The notes below the pieces were generated by a model. It saw only the letters and a list, made by a program, of their open reading frames with translations. It was not told where the DNA came from and searched no databases. From the NCBI GenBank assembly GCA_943846685.1, contig OX044363.1, forward strand, positions 186,001-250,000: DNA of 64,000 nucleotides. Reading direction: 5' to 3'. Positions 8,401-17,558 of this stretch are shown piece by piece (position 1 is the first letter of the stretch; each line of letters begins with the position of its first letter). This DNA comes from an uncultured Pseudomonadales bacterium (GTDB lineage: Bacteria; Pseudomonadota; Gammaproteobacteria; Pseudomonadales; Porticoccaceae). Both the position numbers and the translations under genes were made by a program.

Positions 8401-11359
8401 CTGTAGGCGTGAACTTAAACCAGTTGAGGTTAAAGCCGCCCGATGGCGTTTCAAGACGCAGAACATACTCACCGGCAACTAAACTAACAACCGCGCCAGT
8501 AGTGGTTTGCCACGTCTGCCAGCCGCCAGTACTCGGCACCGCTGCAGTGACGAGCAAGCTGCCATCAAGATAGAAATTGATACCCGGGTTACTGCCAGAT
8601 TGACTGGCTGCTCTAAAGGAAAGTTGGTAATTGCCGTCCTGCGCTACAGTGAAAGCATATTCCATCCAATCACCGGCATCGATCCAGCCGACATTTAAAC
8701 CGCCGCCTTCATCCTCTGCACCCTGAGTACCAATTTCTCCTTCGGGCAATTGGATTGAATTGTTATATCCCTCGGCTTCAATGGTAAGTGCGCCGTCATT
8801 GAGACATTTCTCGGGATCTGCCTGGTTAAACTTAAACCAGTTGATATTGAAGGAGTCACCCAGCGCTTCAAGACGCATGGTTTGAGCACCTTCGCTGAGC
8901 TCAATACCACGCTGGAAGGTAACCCAACTTGTCCAGCCTCCGGTCCGCGGCACAGTAAAGCTGTCTTTCACTTCGCCGTCAAAACTCAACTCAAAACCCG
9001 GGCTGCCGCTCTCGCTGGCAACGCGGTACTCTGCGATGTAACAGGCATCGGCTGGAACATTGATGGCATACTCAATAAAGTCATCCTCATCGAAGTTGCC
9101 GACAAAGTCACTGAGATCGCTGTCTGTGGTGGCACCAATACTAACGGTGCCATCGGGCGATCCAATCACATCGATCCACTCTTCCGCTTCAACATAAATA
9201 TCATCGGGTTCCGGTGGGATCCACTCACAACCCGGACCGTAATCACTTGCACCTATACCACCCGGCTGAATATCCATATTCATCAGGTTCATATCGCCGC
9301 CACTGACCACACGCAATTTTTGCACGCCGGCTTTTAGGCTGACATCAACTGTCATATCTTGCCAGGTATCCCAGCCATTGGTATTTGGTGTTGCGATATC
9401 GCCGGTGAGTTTTACACAGTCAGATTCCACAGAGATAGAGCCACCAACACCACTGCCCGAGGCCGTGCGCAATGTAATCTGATAGTTACCGGCGGTGGCG
9501 ACATCAATGCTGTACTCGAGCCACTCATCGGTTTCAAAGAAGCCTACCGCTGTGTAGCCTTCGCTGGTCGACTGAACATCAACTGCCTCGTCTGCACGGT
9601 AAGCTTCACCGAGGTTTCTGGCACCGTTGTCGTGATAGGCAACGCCCTCACCACCATAGTCATAGTCCGAAGCCCAGAGACGGCCATTGGGTGCCAGGCT
9701 ATCAAGAGCATGCTCGCCTTCACCATTGGTCGGCACTGGCATTGGGCTGCCATGGAAGGGTCCCGGTGGAATTTCCGGTAGATCTTCCAGCGGCGCGATT
9801 GAGCTGGTATAGCTGCTGGCTACACGGTAGGTATTGGCGCCATTGCGCTCTACACCTTCACCTATAACACCCGTCATACCAAAGTTTTCACCATCCCCTG
9901 AAGGCAGGGTTCCGACAAGGTGCGCTGAACCACCCCAGGGGCGCAGTGCGATATCACCGGTGGGCAACTCAAGCCATTGGAATTTTTGATTTTTGCCAAT
10001 TTTAAAGGCTGTCGCCTTAAGCGGCTCACCGTTGCCGCTGACAGTGAGGTACTTGCCATTTGAAGCGCGCAGTGCCACAGAGCCATCATCACCGGCATCG
10101 ATAACCACAAATTCATCACCGCCAAGACCATCGTAGTTACGGTCATCGGCAATCACCTGAAGGAATTCATCCAGTCTCAGGAATGCCTCATCAGCACGAC
10201 TGTAAAGACCAATTGTCTGATCAAAGGCGATCGTCGGTGAGCCATTGGCCGGCCAGGTAGTGGTGGGATTTTCCGGACGCCAGGTAGTGCCATAGCTATC
10301 CAGATAGCCTTTGAAACGCTCCAGTTCGAGATCATTGGCACCGAGCCATTCAAACTGTGTCCAGCCAATATGATGGCTTTCAAAAACTTCGTTATAACCA
10401 TTTTTGGTGTCGCCCGGATGGAACTCGGTACACATCAGTGCTGGGTATTTTGTGCTGGTTTCAAAGGCTGCGATAGTGCTCTCAACTTCAGGCAGGTTCC
10501 AATAGGCGTGGAAAGCAAAGCCAGCATTTTCCCAAATACCGGGAAATTCCTCAGCTAGGCCGTCGGCGCCATTGATCGCCTGTGAGCCGCCAAAGAACGA
10601 CATAAAGGATCCCAGCAGGACCATGGTATCCGGTGCCACAGTGCGAATAGTTCGGTACATATCCGCCTGTCTTTGCCAGTCCTCAGAATTATAGTTACCG
10701 TTAACACCCAGGACCGGCTCATTGTGAGCCTCAAAGATTACATGGGTCTCGTCAGCATATTTTGCGCCGTAGAATTCCCAGAATCCGAGGGTCTTTTCCA
10801 TGCTGTGAATAGCGCCGTTCTCACCGTTATTACCCATTGTGATAATCAGGTACATTTTGGCGTCGCGGGTCAATCGCACCAGCTCATCGCCAAGCGCTTC
10901 ATTGGTACCCACAGGATCTGGGTTCTGGCCGGCATCACCCTCAAGATAGACGTGAACTGTATTAAAGCCGTAGTCTACAACCAGTGATTCCATCTGCGCA
11001 GCTGTCGGCATTTTGGCCGCAATACTGCCGTAGGGATCACCGCCATCAAAGGATAGACTAACGCCGCGCATGGCGGTATTCAGGTCGGTGCGGATAACGT
11101 TGTAACCCAGCGACTTGTCGATATGCGGGCGACCGCGGACAGTGACATCATCCAGTGTCAGGTCAACAATTTCACCTAGAGGGCCATCGTTAGGCTCAGC
11201 GCTGGTATCAACGATATTTTCAGGCATCTCCAAAAATTCATTGTTGTTTTTAACGCCACTGTCACAGCCAGCCAAAGTCAGTATGCCAACGGCTAACAGG
11301 GAATTCCTGAGGATGATACCGAGCCCAAAAGCGCCAGGTTTAGTGTAATTGTCTAGCAT
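5465..11359 (-). CDS. Multi-modular GH5 lipoprotein with CBM6 and duplicated accessory modules
   Basis: This is a 1964-residue surface lipoprotein. The start is taken at ATG 11359, not the upstream in-frame ATG at 11401, because GGGGGA precedes it and the lipobox LTLAGC then puts the lipid cysteine at residue 32. A GH5 catalytic domain spans about 85-405, with acid/base E214 in AHNEPV and nucleophile E312 in MCTEFHPG. A beta-trefoil-like module (about 415-515, VALRASNGKYL) follows. Three CBM6 modules come next (about 565-700, 720-845, 860-985). Two near-identical 230-residue modules (about 1004-1234 and 1538-1768) flank two further beta-sandwich modules. A PPEEPPEE linker leads to a C-terminal CBM4-like module. 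CBM6 and locus context suggest beta-1,3-glucan as substrate. It lies downstream of the TonB gene at 11444. Confidence 0.85.
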   Translation of the reverse strand: MLDNYTKPGAFGLGIILRNSLLAVGILTLAGCDSGVKNNNEFLEMPENIVDTSAEPNDGPLGEIVDLTLDDVTVRGRPHIDKSLGYNVIRTDLNTAMRGVSLSFDGGDPYGSIAAKMPTAAQMESLVVDYGFNTVHVYLEGDAGQNPDPVGTNEALGDELVRLTRDAKMYLIITMGNNGENGAIHSMEKTLGFWEFYGAKYADETHVIFEAHNEPVLGVNGNYNSEDWQRQADMYRTIRTVAPDTMVLLGSFMSFFGGSQAINGADGLAEEFPGIWENAGFAFHAYWNLPEVESTIAAFETSTKYPALMCTEFHPGDTKNGYNEVFESHHIGWTQFEWLGANDLELERFKGYLDSYGTTWRPENPTTTWPANGSPTIAFDQTIGLYSRADEAFLRLDEFLQVIADDRNYDGLGGDEFVVIDAGDDGSVALRASNGKYLTVSGNGEPLKATAFKIGKNQKFQWLELPTGDIALRPWGGSAHLVGTLPSGDGENFGMTGVIGEGVERNGANTYRVASSYTSSIAPLEDLPEIPPGPFHGSPMPVPTNGEGEHALDSLAPNGRLWASDYDYGGEGVAYHDNGARNLGEAYRADEAVDVQSTSEGYTAVGFFETDEWLEYSIDVATAGNYQITLRTASGSGVGGSISVESDCVKLTGDIATPNTNGWDTWQDMTVDVSLKAGVQKLRVVSGGDMNLMNMDIQPGGIGASDYGPGCEWIPPEPDDIYVEAEEWIDVIGSPDGTVSIGATTDSDLSDFVGNFDEDDFIEYAINVPADACYIAEYRVASESGSPGFELSFDGEVKDSFTVPRTGGWTSWVTFQRGIELSEGAQTMRLEALGDSFNINWFKFNQADPEKCLNDGALTIEAEGYNNSIQLPEGEIGTQGAEDEGGGLNVGWIDAGDWMEYAFTVAQDGNYQLSFRAASQSGSNPGINFYLDGSLLVTAAVPSTGGWQTWQTTTGAVVSLVAGEYVLRLETPSGGFNLNWFKFTPTDEPAGPAPVAPEPPTPPVPDGTFSMYSIENDGMLEARATDINSTPGLADGIANPATGSSLAFHGDNLSGNEAWKLNIGEWYGGASGNYGMTLGMMVFQIPNFGDVSNPFVSAEFEVLLDQKGDALDFTADLWAVRSSASPDLLLSDWYVGPDTGVAAAGSLIQSSYLTPETELGMVTSSADANQPLIDYLNARYDGGNGVGEYVFFRINKGDENAFVNGWNAYVLKSSQTEAGVDEAPEIRYTSTVDPIVVPGTDPSPVEPTPESAVSYTVTAAGATSVSMHSSGFDWNLANALAAVDNADGTWTATIDPGLAQGMEYKWIVDGTEEDLATPYRAGECSSDNVAGYSDTWFNRTWAYGAGNVTGDIAGTCSGTGTGDIGTGSDTVLNIDETISFNDQLADYALVDSGDNTSQITADPQEAGNSVVLSSKVSDLNAGTTLASGTITYPLTDTLTRLSMRVYSPLVGVPVRIKLEESGNASNSVEAEMLTTVANQWEVIIFDFSNQVAGTTALDVSYSYDSLSVYFDYGSAGNGETYYWDDVTFLDEPVFTPPNPEGTFSMYSIENDGMLEARATDINSTPGLADGVANPATGSSLAFHGDNLSGNDAWKLNIGEWYGGASGNYGMTLGMMVFQIPNFGDVSNPFVSAEFEVLLDQKGDALDFTADLWAVRSSASPDLLLSDWYVGPDTGVAAAGSLIQSSYLTPDTELGMVTSSADANQPLIDYLNARYDGGNGIGDYVFFRVNKGDENAFVDGWNAYVLKSSQTEAGEAESPEIRYTSTVDPMAMPVITPPEEPPEEPPEEPPVTTGDNLLVYGDLDDGTGWTMINHYEAANTMGGVNFVNGAAMLVETETYVPGNWKHIGLYTSVYLQPGTYQFDMSVVYANTSDIWGEVYIGSSEPIAGSEYSGDQQVIKVFNTWDCAGKVTYSGLATASGCDASANPGQFDITNAGTYYLLFRAGGASFGTFGIVTDNYSIKAVE
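6054..6747 (-). repeat. Intragenic duplicated module, copy 2
   Basis: About 694 bp that recur at 7656-8349 with a 1602-bp offset. Stretches of more than 150 bases are identical and the differences are mostly synonymous. This is the C-terminal-proximal copy of the module beginning GTFSMYSIEN. Confidence 0.85.
7656..8349 (-). repeat. Intragenic duplicated module, copy 1
   Basis: This is the N-terminal-proximal copy of the duplicated accessory module in the GH5 lipoprotein, nearly identical at DNA level to 6054-6747. The identity implies a recent duplication or ongoing gene conversion. Confidence 0.85.
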
Positions 11360-11443
11360 TAATATTCCCCCAAAATGTATTTGTGGCCTTTTGCTGGCCA
11401 TCTCAGCCCTAGGGCTTTAATTTTTTTATCTCGTGCGCGCGCT

Positions 11444-14400
11444 CTAAAATGAGTAGCGCAAACCAAAGTTATAGCGTGCATGACCGACAGCATATTCTCG
11501 TAACTGATAGGTTGAGCGGCCGTGTATACGCTGATCTTCTGAGGTTAAATTAATACCTTCGACAAACACCGAAAACTGCTCGCTGACTTCATAGCTAACA
11601 TTCATATCCAGTTGGTAATACTCTTCGACAAACCTTGGATCGCGCGCCGCTGAGGAGAGGAACTGCTCTCGCCAGTTCAGGGCCATCCGCGCCTGCAGAC
11701 CGTTTTTATCGTAGAACGCAACCAGGTTAGCGGTATTACTCATACCGGGAACAACCCACTGCTCTTCATTGAGATTGATATCGTATTCAAGGTCACCATC
11801 CACAATGGTGTAGTTGGCCTGAAAACCAAAACCACTTTCACCAAAAGTATGCTGAGCCATTAACTCCAGGCCCTGCACCTTGGTCTCGCGCTGATTTATC
11901 GGAATGGTGATATCGAAGATAGCCACGGGATCACCTTCCAAACCAGTGACTTTAACTTCGAGATCCTCGCCTTCACCGGTCACTACAACGCCCGGTTGAG
12001 AAGAATAATTTTCCGCGTAGTACTCGTTGAGATCGCCGAGATCAAAATCAAAGCGCGGATCTCCTCCGGTCAGCTCCTGAACCGCTTGATTGAAAATATC
12101 ACTTTCAATCGGGGTGAAAAGGTCGCTGAACAGAGGCTGGTTTTCAAAGGTGTTGCTGACAATAAAGTTATCTACATCCTTGGCCCAAAAACCCGCCGAA
12201 ATATAGCTGCCTTCATCGTAGTACCACTCCAGAGAGACATCGATATTGGAAGATTCCATCGGCAATAATTGCGGATTACCTCTGCGGCCACCGCCACCAT
12301 CTGCGCCGAGATAGTCAATAATCAACGCGCCTTTAAGATCGTTATAGACGGGTCGGGTGACAGATAAACTGTAAGAGGCACGTAAGATCAGGTCATCGAC
12401 AAGCTCGATATCAAAATCAAAGCTCGGCAAGATCATGCTGTAGGCACCGTCGATTTCAGAGAAGCCCTGAATCGTATTACCCAACTCATCCTTCTGCTTA
12501 TAGAGGTTAAAGCGGTTGTCGACAATGCTCCACTCAATGCGATCATAGAGCGGCACCAGTGCTTCAGAATGAACCTCGGTCTCTTCGTAGCGCAGACCGT
12601 AGAAAACATTTACCGGTCGATCCATAACATCGCCGACCCAATGGGCCTGGAGATACATTGAGTTGGAGGTCTCGACGGTGATCTCATCGAGATCAAAGTC
12701 GTAGGTAGGACAGAATCCAGTGAGACAGGGTCCACCATCACCAACCACATCGCCGTGGGCGCCATCACGCAATAACTGCTCGGCGCTATCGATCAGTGCC
12801 TGGAAATCCCAAGTGAAGAACTCGTTTACCTGACGAGGATCATCACTGCCCTCGATACCATCAAAGACGCCGTCGATAGTATCAACGCTCAACAGACTGG
12901 CGATATCTCCCGGGGTACCAACACCACTCCAGGAATCACGAGAAACGCCTGTGGACTGGCCGCGGTTAGTTACTTCAACGCTGGCAATACCAAAGTTAAT
13001 ACTGTGTCCCTGATCGAAGATATATTCACCGTCAAATTGGAGCTGTTCAACGTCCATACGGTTGTTAAAGCTGCCGAATGAACTGCCCGAAAGCTGCATA
13101 TCATTGGCATTTACCTGATCAATTCGCGAGATCTGGTTATAGGAGTTTCGCTCACCCAGCTGGACTTCCAGAACCGGCATACCCGTGGCACTAAAATAAC
13201 CCGACGTAGTAATACGGTTCAGGGAAGCAACGGCCATAGAACCGCCGGAACCATGCTTGCTGTTGGGGCGAGATTCACCGCTCGACTTATGGTAGTCGAG
13301 GTTCAGGGTGAGGTGATCGCTAGCCTGCCATTCGAGGTTAAAACCGGCAGACTTATTTTCATCAATTGAGGCAAAGATACCCACGCCCTGCAGGTTATCT
13401 GCCGCACAGCCAACCTGTGTATAGCTGGTAGGCGACCAGATATTGCCCTCTTGAATCCACTCGCTCTCTCGGGTGGCACAGCCGGGATCAAACCAGGCCG
13501 ACAAATCCTGATGCTGGGTATTAATCTGGTTCTCAGCATAGGTGTAATCCAGAGTTCCGGTCAGTGTTTCTATGGGTCGCCACTGGAAGGTCAACTGGCC
13601 GTTGACACGTTCACGATGGAAATCATCGAGGTTGTACTGAATATTGGTAGGGATTGCATAGATACCCTCAGAGACCTGATCCGGGAAGTTAACCGCTGAT
13701 GGATCACCGACTGGGATCGAGCCCCATTCAGCATCTTTCGTCTGGTTATCTATATCATCCAGGGTAACAAAATTTCTACTCATAAAGCTGCCGGTGGTCG
13801 CCGACTGAGTACCACCATCGCGCTGCTGACTGCTCAATGACAGGGATATACCCACCGTGTCTTCAGCGAAGGTCTGGCTAAACAGGCCGGCAAATTCCGG
13901 ACTGACACTGTTGCCTTTGCGCGTGCCGGGATCATGAACGCCCTTGGCACTGACTACCGCACGCAAGCCTGGCATTTGCAGAGGCTTGCTGGTCTTGACA
14001 TTGACCACCGCACCGATACCGCCGGTCGCCACATTGGCGCGGCCAGACTTATACACCTCAACCGCAGAGATACCCTCAGAGGCAATATTGCCGAAATCAA
14101 AGGAGCGTCCGCCGGTAGTCGGCATCTGACGACTGTTAAAGGTAACGATATTAAAGTCCGGACCAAACCCTCGAACGGTGATCTTGGAGCCTTCGCCGCG
14201 ATCGCGCTCGATGGCTACACCGGTAATCCGCTGCAGGGATTCAGCCAGGTTGGTGTCAGGGAATTTACCAATATCTTCCGCAGAGATACCATCGACAATA
14301 CCTTTGGCGTCACGCTTAATATCCATTGAACGCTGCAAGCTCGCTCTGATACCGGTGACCACAACCTCTTCTACCAATTGATCAGAATCGTTCTGGTTAT

Positions 14401-14494
14401 CTATATCAGCTTCTTGAGCACTGACACTCGCGGCTACTGCCAAGGCAATACTCCCGGCCAGCAGTTTTCGCTTGAATTGCGCTTTATGCATCAT
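11444..14494 (-). CDS. TonB-dependent receptor (Caulobacter-type, TIGR01782-like), glucan uptake
   Basis: This is a 1016-residue outer-membrane receptor. An N-terminal signal peptide (residues 1-26, ending near SVSA) precedes the TonB-box/plug entry EEVVVTGIRASLQ, the plug motif DTNLAESLQRITGV and a 22-strand barrel ending in aromatic RYSF. The protein type is the large Caulobacter/Alteromonadales receptor used for oligosaccharide import. It sits between the GH5 lipoprotein and the GH16-like lipoprotein, all on the minus strand with 84-111 bp gaps, so the three probably work as a binding, cutting and import unit at the cell surface. Confidence 0.92.
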   Translation of the reverse strand: MMHKAQFKRKLLAGSIALAVAASVSAQEADIDNQNDSDQLVEEVVVTGIRASLQRSMDIKRDAKGIVDGISAEDIGKFPDTNLAESLQRITGVAIERDRGEGSKITVRGFGPDFNIVTFNSRQMPTTGGRSFDFGNIASEGISAVEVYKSGRANVATGGIGAVVNVKTSKPLQMPGLRAVVSAKGVHDPGTRKGNSVSPEFAGLFSQTFAEDTVGISLSLSSQQRDGGTQSATTGSFMSRNFVTLDDIDNQTKDAEWGSIPVGDPSAVNFPDQVSEGIYAIPTNIQYNLDDFHRERVNGQLTFQWRPIETLTGTLDYTYAENQINTQHQDLSAWFDPGCATRESEWIQEGNIWSPTSYTQVGCAADNLQGVGIFASIDENKSAGFNLEWQASDHLTLNLDYHKSSGESRPNSKHGSGGSMAVASLNRITTSGYFSATGMPVLEVQLGERNSYNQISRIDQVNANDMQLSGSSFGSFNNRMDVEQLQFDGEYIFDQGHSINFGIASVEVTNRGQSTGVSRDSWSGVGTPGDIASLLSVDTIDGVFDGIEGSDDPRQVNEFFTWDFQALIDSAEQLLRDGAHGDVVGDGGPCLTGFCPTYDFDLDEITVETSNSMYLQAHWVGDVMDRPVNVFYGLRYEETEVHSEALVPLYDRIEWSIVDNRFNLYKQKDELGNTIQGFSEIDGAYSMILPSFDFDIELVDDLILRASYSLSVTRPVYNDLKGALIIDYLGADGGGGRRGNPQLLPMESSNIDVSLEWYYDEGSYISAGFWAKDVDNFIVSNTFENQPLFSDLFTPIESDIFNQAVQELTGGDPRFDFDLGDLNEYYAENYSSQPGVVVTGEGEDLEVKVTGLEGDPVAIFDITIPINQRETKVQGLELMAQHTFGESGFGFQANYTIVDGDLEYDINLNEEQWVVPGMSNTANLVAFYDKNGLQARMALNWREQFLSSAARDPRFVEEYYQLDMNVSYEVSEQFSVFVEGINLTSEDQRIHGRSTYQLREYAVGHARYNFGLRYSF

Positions 14495-14605
14495 AATTTT
14501 TCCCCACTAATACTACTTTTTTATCGTTATATTCTGTTTTTACAGATCTGTTTTTAGAGCTCTTTTTTAGAGCTCTTTTTTAGAGTTCTGCTTTTATGGA
14601 TTCGA

Positions 14606-17071
14606 TTATTTTCTGGTCAATCGAATCCAGTTGATATTGATCGGCCCACCAAGGAAGTCGAAGCGCATAATTTGATCGCCTGCCACTAATTCCACTTCCG
14701 CACTCTGGGTTATCCACTCCTGCCAACCGCCGGTTGCCAGCAATGTCTGGGTGTCCACCACGACACCACCAATGCGGTTATCAAAACCCATGGAGTCCAT
14801 ATCACTGGCCACTCGGTACTCAATCAGGTAGGTACCAGAAGAGGGAACATTAAAGCTGTACTCAACGAAGTCACCCTCGTCGATATAACCGATATTCTGA
14901 CCACCATCGTCGTCGGTGGTATCTTCGAGAGCGATACCACTCTCATCATCAAAATCTTCCGCCTGGATAAAGATTTCAGTAATCGGCGGCAACAGTTCGA
15001 ACCAGTTTAAATTTTGCCCCTCACCGAGGAAATCGATGCGCAGAGAATAGAGCCCCACCACCAGATCAAATGGCGCTGAGGTTATGGTTGTCCAGTTCTG
15101 CCAATCACCGGTATCTGGAATCACCTGCTGATCAACCAAAACACCGTCAATAGAAACTTCAAATCCAACGCTGCCGCCATTACTGGCAACACGATAGTCG
15201 ATGCTATAGGGACCAATGCCCGGCGCGTCGATGGTGTAAACCAGGGAGTCACCGGCGCCGACAAAGGCTACATTCTGCCCGCCGCCCTCATCAAGCGTAT
15301 CCTCGACACCTATGCCGATGGCGCTCAAATAGGCTTCCGCCTCATAACGAACCGGCTCGGCTTTTGGCGCTGCTTTAGACTGCAGTCCCAGCGGGCCCTG
15401 CACACAGCCTTCAGAGTTAATACAGCTGAGATGAATATTATCCAAGTGGATAGTCGCGCTGCCTGCGAAATCGAGAGTCATAAGTGAGGTGACCGCTTTA
15501 ATATCCAGAGGCATTTCCACCCCCTCCACTACTGCGGGGTTGTTGACCAGATCAACAACAGGAATGCTATAGCTGGCCCATGCGTCGAGAGTCAGATCAG
15601 CCAGATACCAAGATGAGACACCCTTGCCATCAACCCCTGACTGCATGCTGATTTCAATCGTTTCAGCAGTCGTGCTGGCGCTGTCGACATACATATCAAA
15701 GTCCAGCGCAACACCCAAACCGATCAACTCAACAGCCTCTGTCGCTATGCTTATACTCGCCAGTCCAGAGTCATTAGTGATCTCCAGAACATTGCCCTGC
15801 TCACCCTCAGTGGACAGGGAATCCACATCAGCGGCGGTTACATTGGAAATAGCCAGCTCTTTGATTTCATCGGTGTAGTGCCATTCTAGAGGCGGCAAAT
15901 CCGAGATTTTCGCGCCAGTGACTATGTCGTAGTAACCATTTGTGTAGATTTCGGTAACAACCGGACCAACCGTCTCAATGCGATCGGAAGCGATTTTGCT
16001 AACTTTGGTTTTCTCTTTAGAGGCACAGTCTTCAACCGATAATTCGACTGAAGGATCGCAGGTCCAAACCTTGACCTGATCGACCAGTATCGACGCCGGC
16101 AAATTATCACCCCCGGCCGTCAGCTCAAAAACAACCTGCATATCCTGATTAAAAGGCCCGGCATTGTCGCCGACAACCTGATCGCCGGACATGTTGTAAG
16201 CCCAGGTATGCAATGTGTCTACAGTGTGAACATGCACCCCGTCGATATACCAGCGAATCTCGTCTGCGCCCCACTCGATGGCATAGCTGTGATAGTCAGT
16301 AGCAAGAGTCTCAATCACATCGTCGTTCAAGGTTATGCCGCTAGTCAGACCCAAGCCGTAATGAGTGCCAGCAATAACCGCACCACTATCAGCTTCAACC
16401 CCGACCAGAGCGTTTTTTCCATCGTATAAATCAGTGACCGGCACAAGTTTAAAGGCAGCCAGAACATCCATTGCTGCCGGAGCCCTGACAAGCGCTTCAA
16501 CGCGACCATACTTAAAGCTGTTGGCACCAATTACTGAGGATACCTGCCCCTCTTGGGCAGCGATAACCAGATTACCGCCGGAAACGCTGGCATTAACACC
16601 AGTCCACAGAGCAGCATCAAACTCCCCGGAATTGAAGTCATCGCTCCACACCAGTTGCCAGCCATACTCTTCGATCTGCTCGAAATCATTCTCGACATTA
16701 ATTGTCAGAGTAGCCGTATCAGTCTCACCTGATGCCGAGTCGGTCACCACATAGGTAACAGTATCCGCGCCAAAGAAATCTTCGTTGGGGTTGTAGATGA
16801 AAGAACCATCCTGATTAAATTCCAGTACGCCATTAGCCATGCTGGCACCGGAGGCAAGGGCATAGGTAAGGCCGCTGCCGCCTTCATCATTGGTACTGAC
16901 ATCGCCCTCTACCGAACCACCATCTTCTACCGTCTCAACAATTTCGCCAACGGCAAAAAGAGTGCGCACAACATTTTGATCGGCATCTCCACCACTGCCG
17001 CCCCCACCGCAGGCCGTCAAGCTCGCAGCCAGTGAAAAATACAGCGCGGTATGGAATTTATGGTCAATCAT
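14606..17071 (-). CDS. GH16-fold lipoprotein with degenerate active site plus CBM6 modules; probable glycan-binding protein
   Basis: This 821-residue lipoprotein has lipobox LTAC with C21. A cadherin/Ig-like module lies at about 35-128, a GH16-like jelly roll at about 135-335, a beta-sandwich at about 390-545, and two CBM6 modules at about 565-690 and 700-821 (each with EAEAY/QAEDF entry and LNWFEL/INWIRL exit). Where GH16 enzymes have GEIDIME, this protein has NALVGVE at 220-226. The nucleophile position is Ala and the assisting Asp is Val; only the last Glu remains. It is therefore probably not a hydrolase but a surface glycan-binding lipoprotein, analogous in role to SusE/F. It is adjacent to the TonB gene. 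Confidence 0.75.
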   Translation of the reverse strand: MIDHKFHTALYFSLAASLTACGGGGSGGDADQNVVRTLFAVGEIVETVEDGGSVEGDVSTNDEGGSGLTYALASGASMANGVLEFNQDGSFIYNPNEDFFGADTVTYVVTDSASGETDTATLTINVENDFEQIEEYGWQLVWSDDFNSGEFDAALWTGVNASVSGGNLVIAAQEGQVSSVIGANSFKYGRVEALVRAPAAMDVLAAFKLVPVTDLYDGKNALVGVEADSGAVIAGTHYGLGLTSGITLNDDVIETLATDYHSYAIEWGADEIRWYIDGVHVHTVDTLHTWAYNMSGDQVVGDNAGPFNQDMQVVFELTAGGDNLPASILVDQVKVWTCDPSVELSVEDCASKEKTKVSKIASDRIETVGPVVTEIYTNGYYDIVTGAKISDLPPLEWHYTDEIKELAISNVTAADVDSLSTEGEQGNVLEITNDSGLASISIATEAVELIGLGVALDFDMYVDSASTTAETIEISMQSGVDGKGVSSWYLADLTLDAWASYSIPVVDLVNNPAVVEGVEMPLDIKAVTSLMTLDFAGSATIHLDNIHLSCINSEGCVQGPLGLQSKAAPKAEPVRYEAEAYLSAIGIGVEDTLDEGGGQNVAFVGAGDSLVYTIDAPGIGPYSIDYRVASNGGSVGFEVSIDGVLVDQQVIPDTGDWQNWTTITSAPFDLVVGLYSLRIDFLGEGQNLNWFELLPPITEIFIQAEDFDDESGIALEDTTDDDGGQNIGYIDEGDFVEYSFNVPSSGTYLIEYRVASDMDSMGFDNRIGGVVVDTQTLLATGGWQEWITQSAEVELVAGDQIMRFDFLGGPININWIRLTRK

Positions 17072-17558
17072 GGTACTCCCCCATCTCTCTTATTATGTAA
17101 GCGGTCAATCGCCGCTTATTTCCGGTCGCTGATATCAATTACATGGATTGAAATCTAGCGCCTGGTGATTCTATGTTATTCAGCCTTGCCGCAGCGAAAA
17201 CTAAATTTGTCACGCTAATCTACAAATCACAGCTGTAGTAATCGTCCGAGTAACGTACTCGGACACCAAATGTTGGAAAAAAAGCGTTTTTTAGTGGGAA
17301 TAGCTGTTCGGATAGCTGCAAATATACGCCGCTAGAGGGTAGAAGTAACTTTTAATAGTGAATAACTTTTCACACAAAAATAAACGATCTAAGCCATAAT
17401 ATGCAGCGTAAAAAGGGTTCGTTTAGGTGTTTTAGTACTCACAGAGTTTATCCGGACGATTGTGTAAAGCATTCCACACAGACTCAAGGTATTCGATTGC
17501 AGTTAGAATAAACTGCAAGAATAAAATATATGGATGCATTACCCGCTTATAGAGGCAG
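17072..17558. other. Divergent intergenic region with a perfect palindrome, 487 bp
   Basis: This lies between the GH16-like lipoprotein (minus) and the AraC regulator (plus). It contains the palindrome at 17244-17264 and AT-rich stretches around 17340-17400. The track of minus-strand codons from 17432 to 17806 overlaps the regulator antisense and is not considered real. No other gene is seen. Confidence 0.6.
17244..17264. promoter_or_regulatory. Palindromic operator candidate (GTCCGAGTA / TACTCGGAC)
   Basis: Perfect 9-bp inverted arms separated by three bases (ACG). It lies 180 bp upstream of the GH16-like lipoprotein and about 295 bp upstream of the AraC-type regulator. A matching half-site (GTCCGAGTTA) sits at 20469 in front of the GH30 gene, so the same factor may read both. 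Confidence 0.5.

Noticed and set aside
8882..9337. 151-codon plus-strand frame, and similar frames at 9359, 13934 and 58362
   Set aside because: All lie antisense to long, well-supported minus-strand genes and have the composition of shadow frames.
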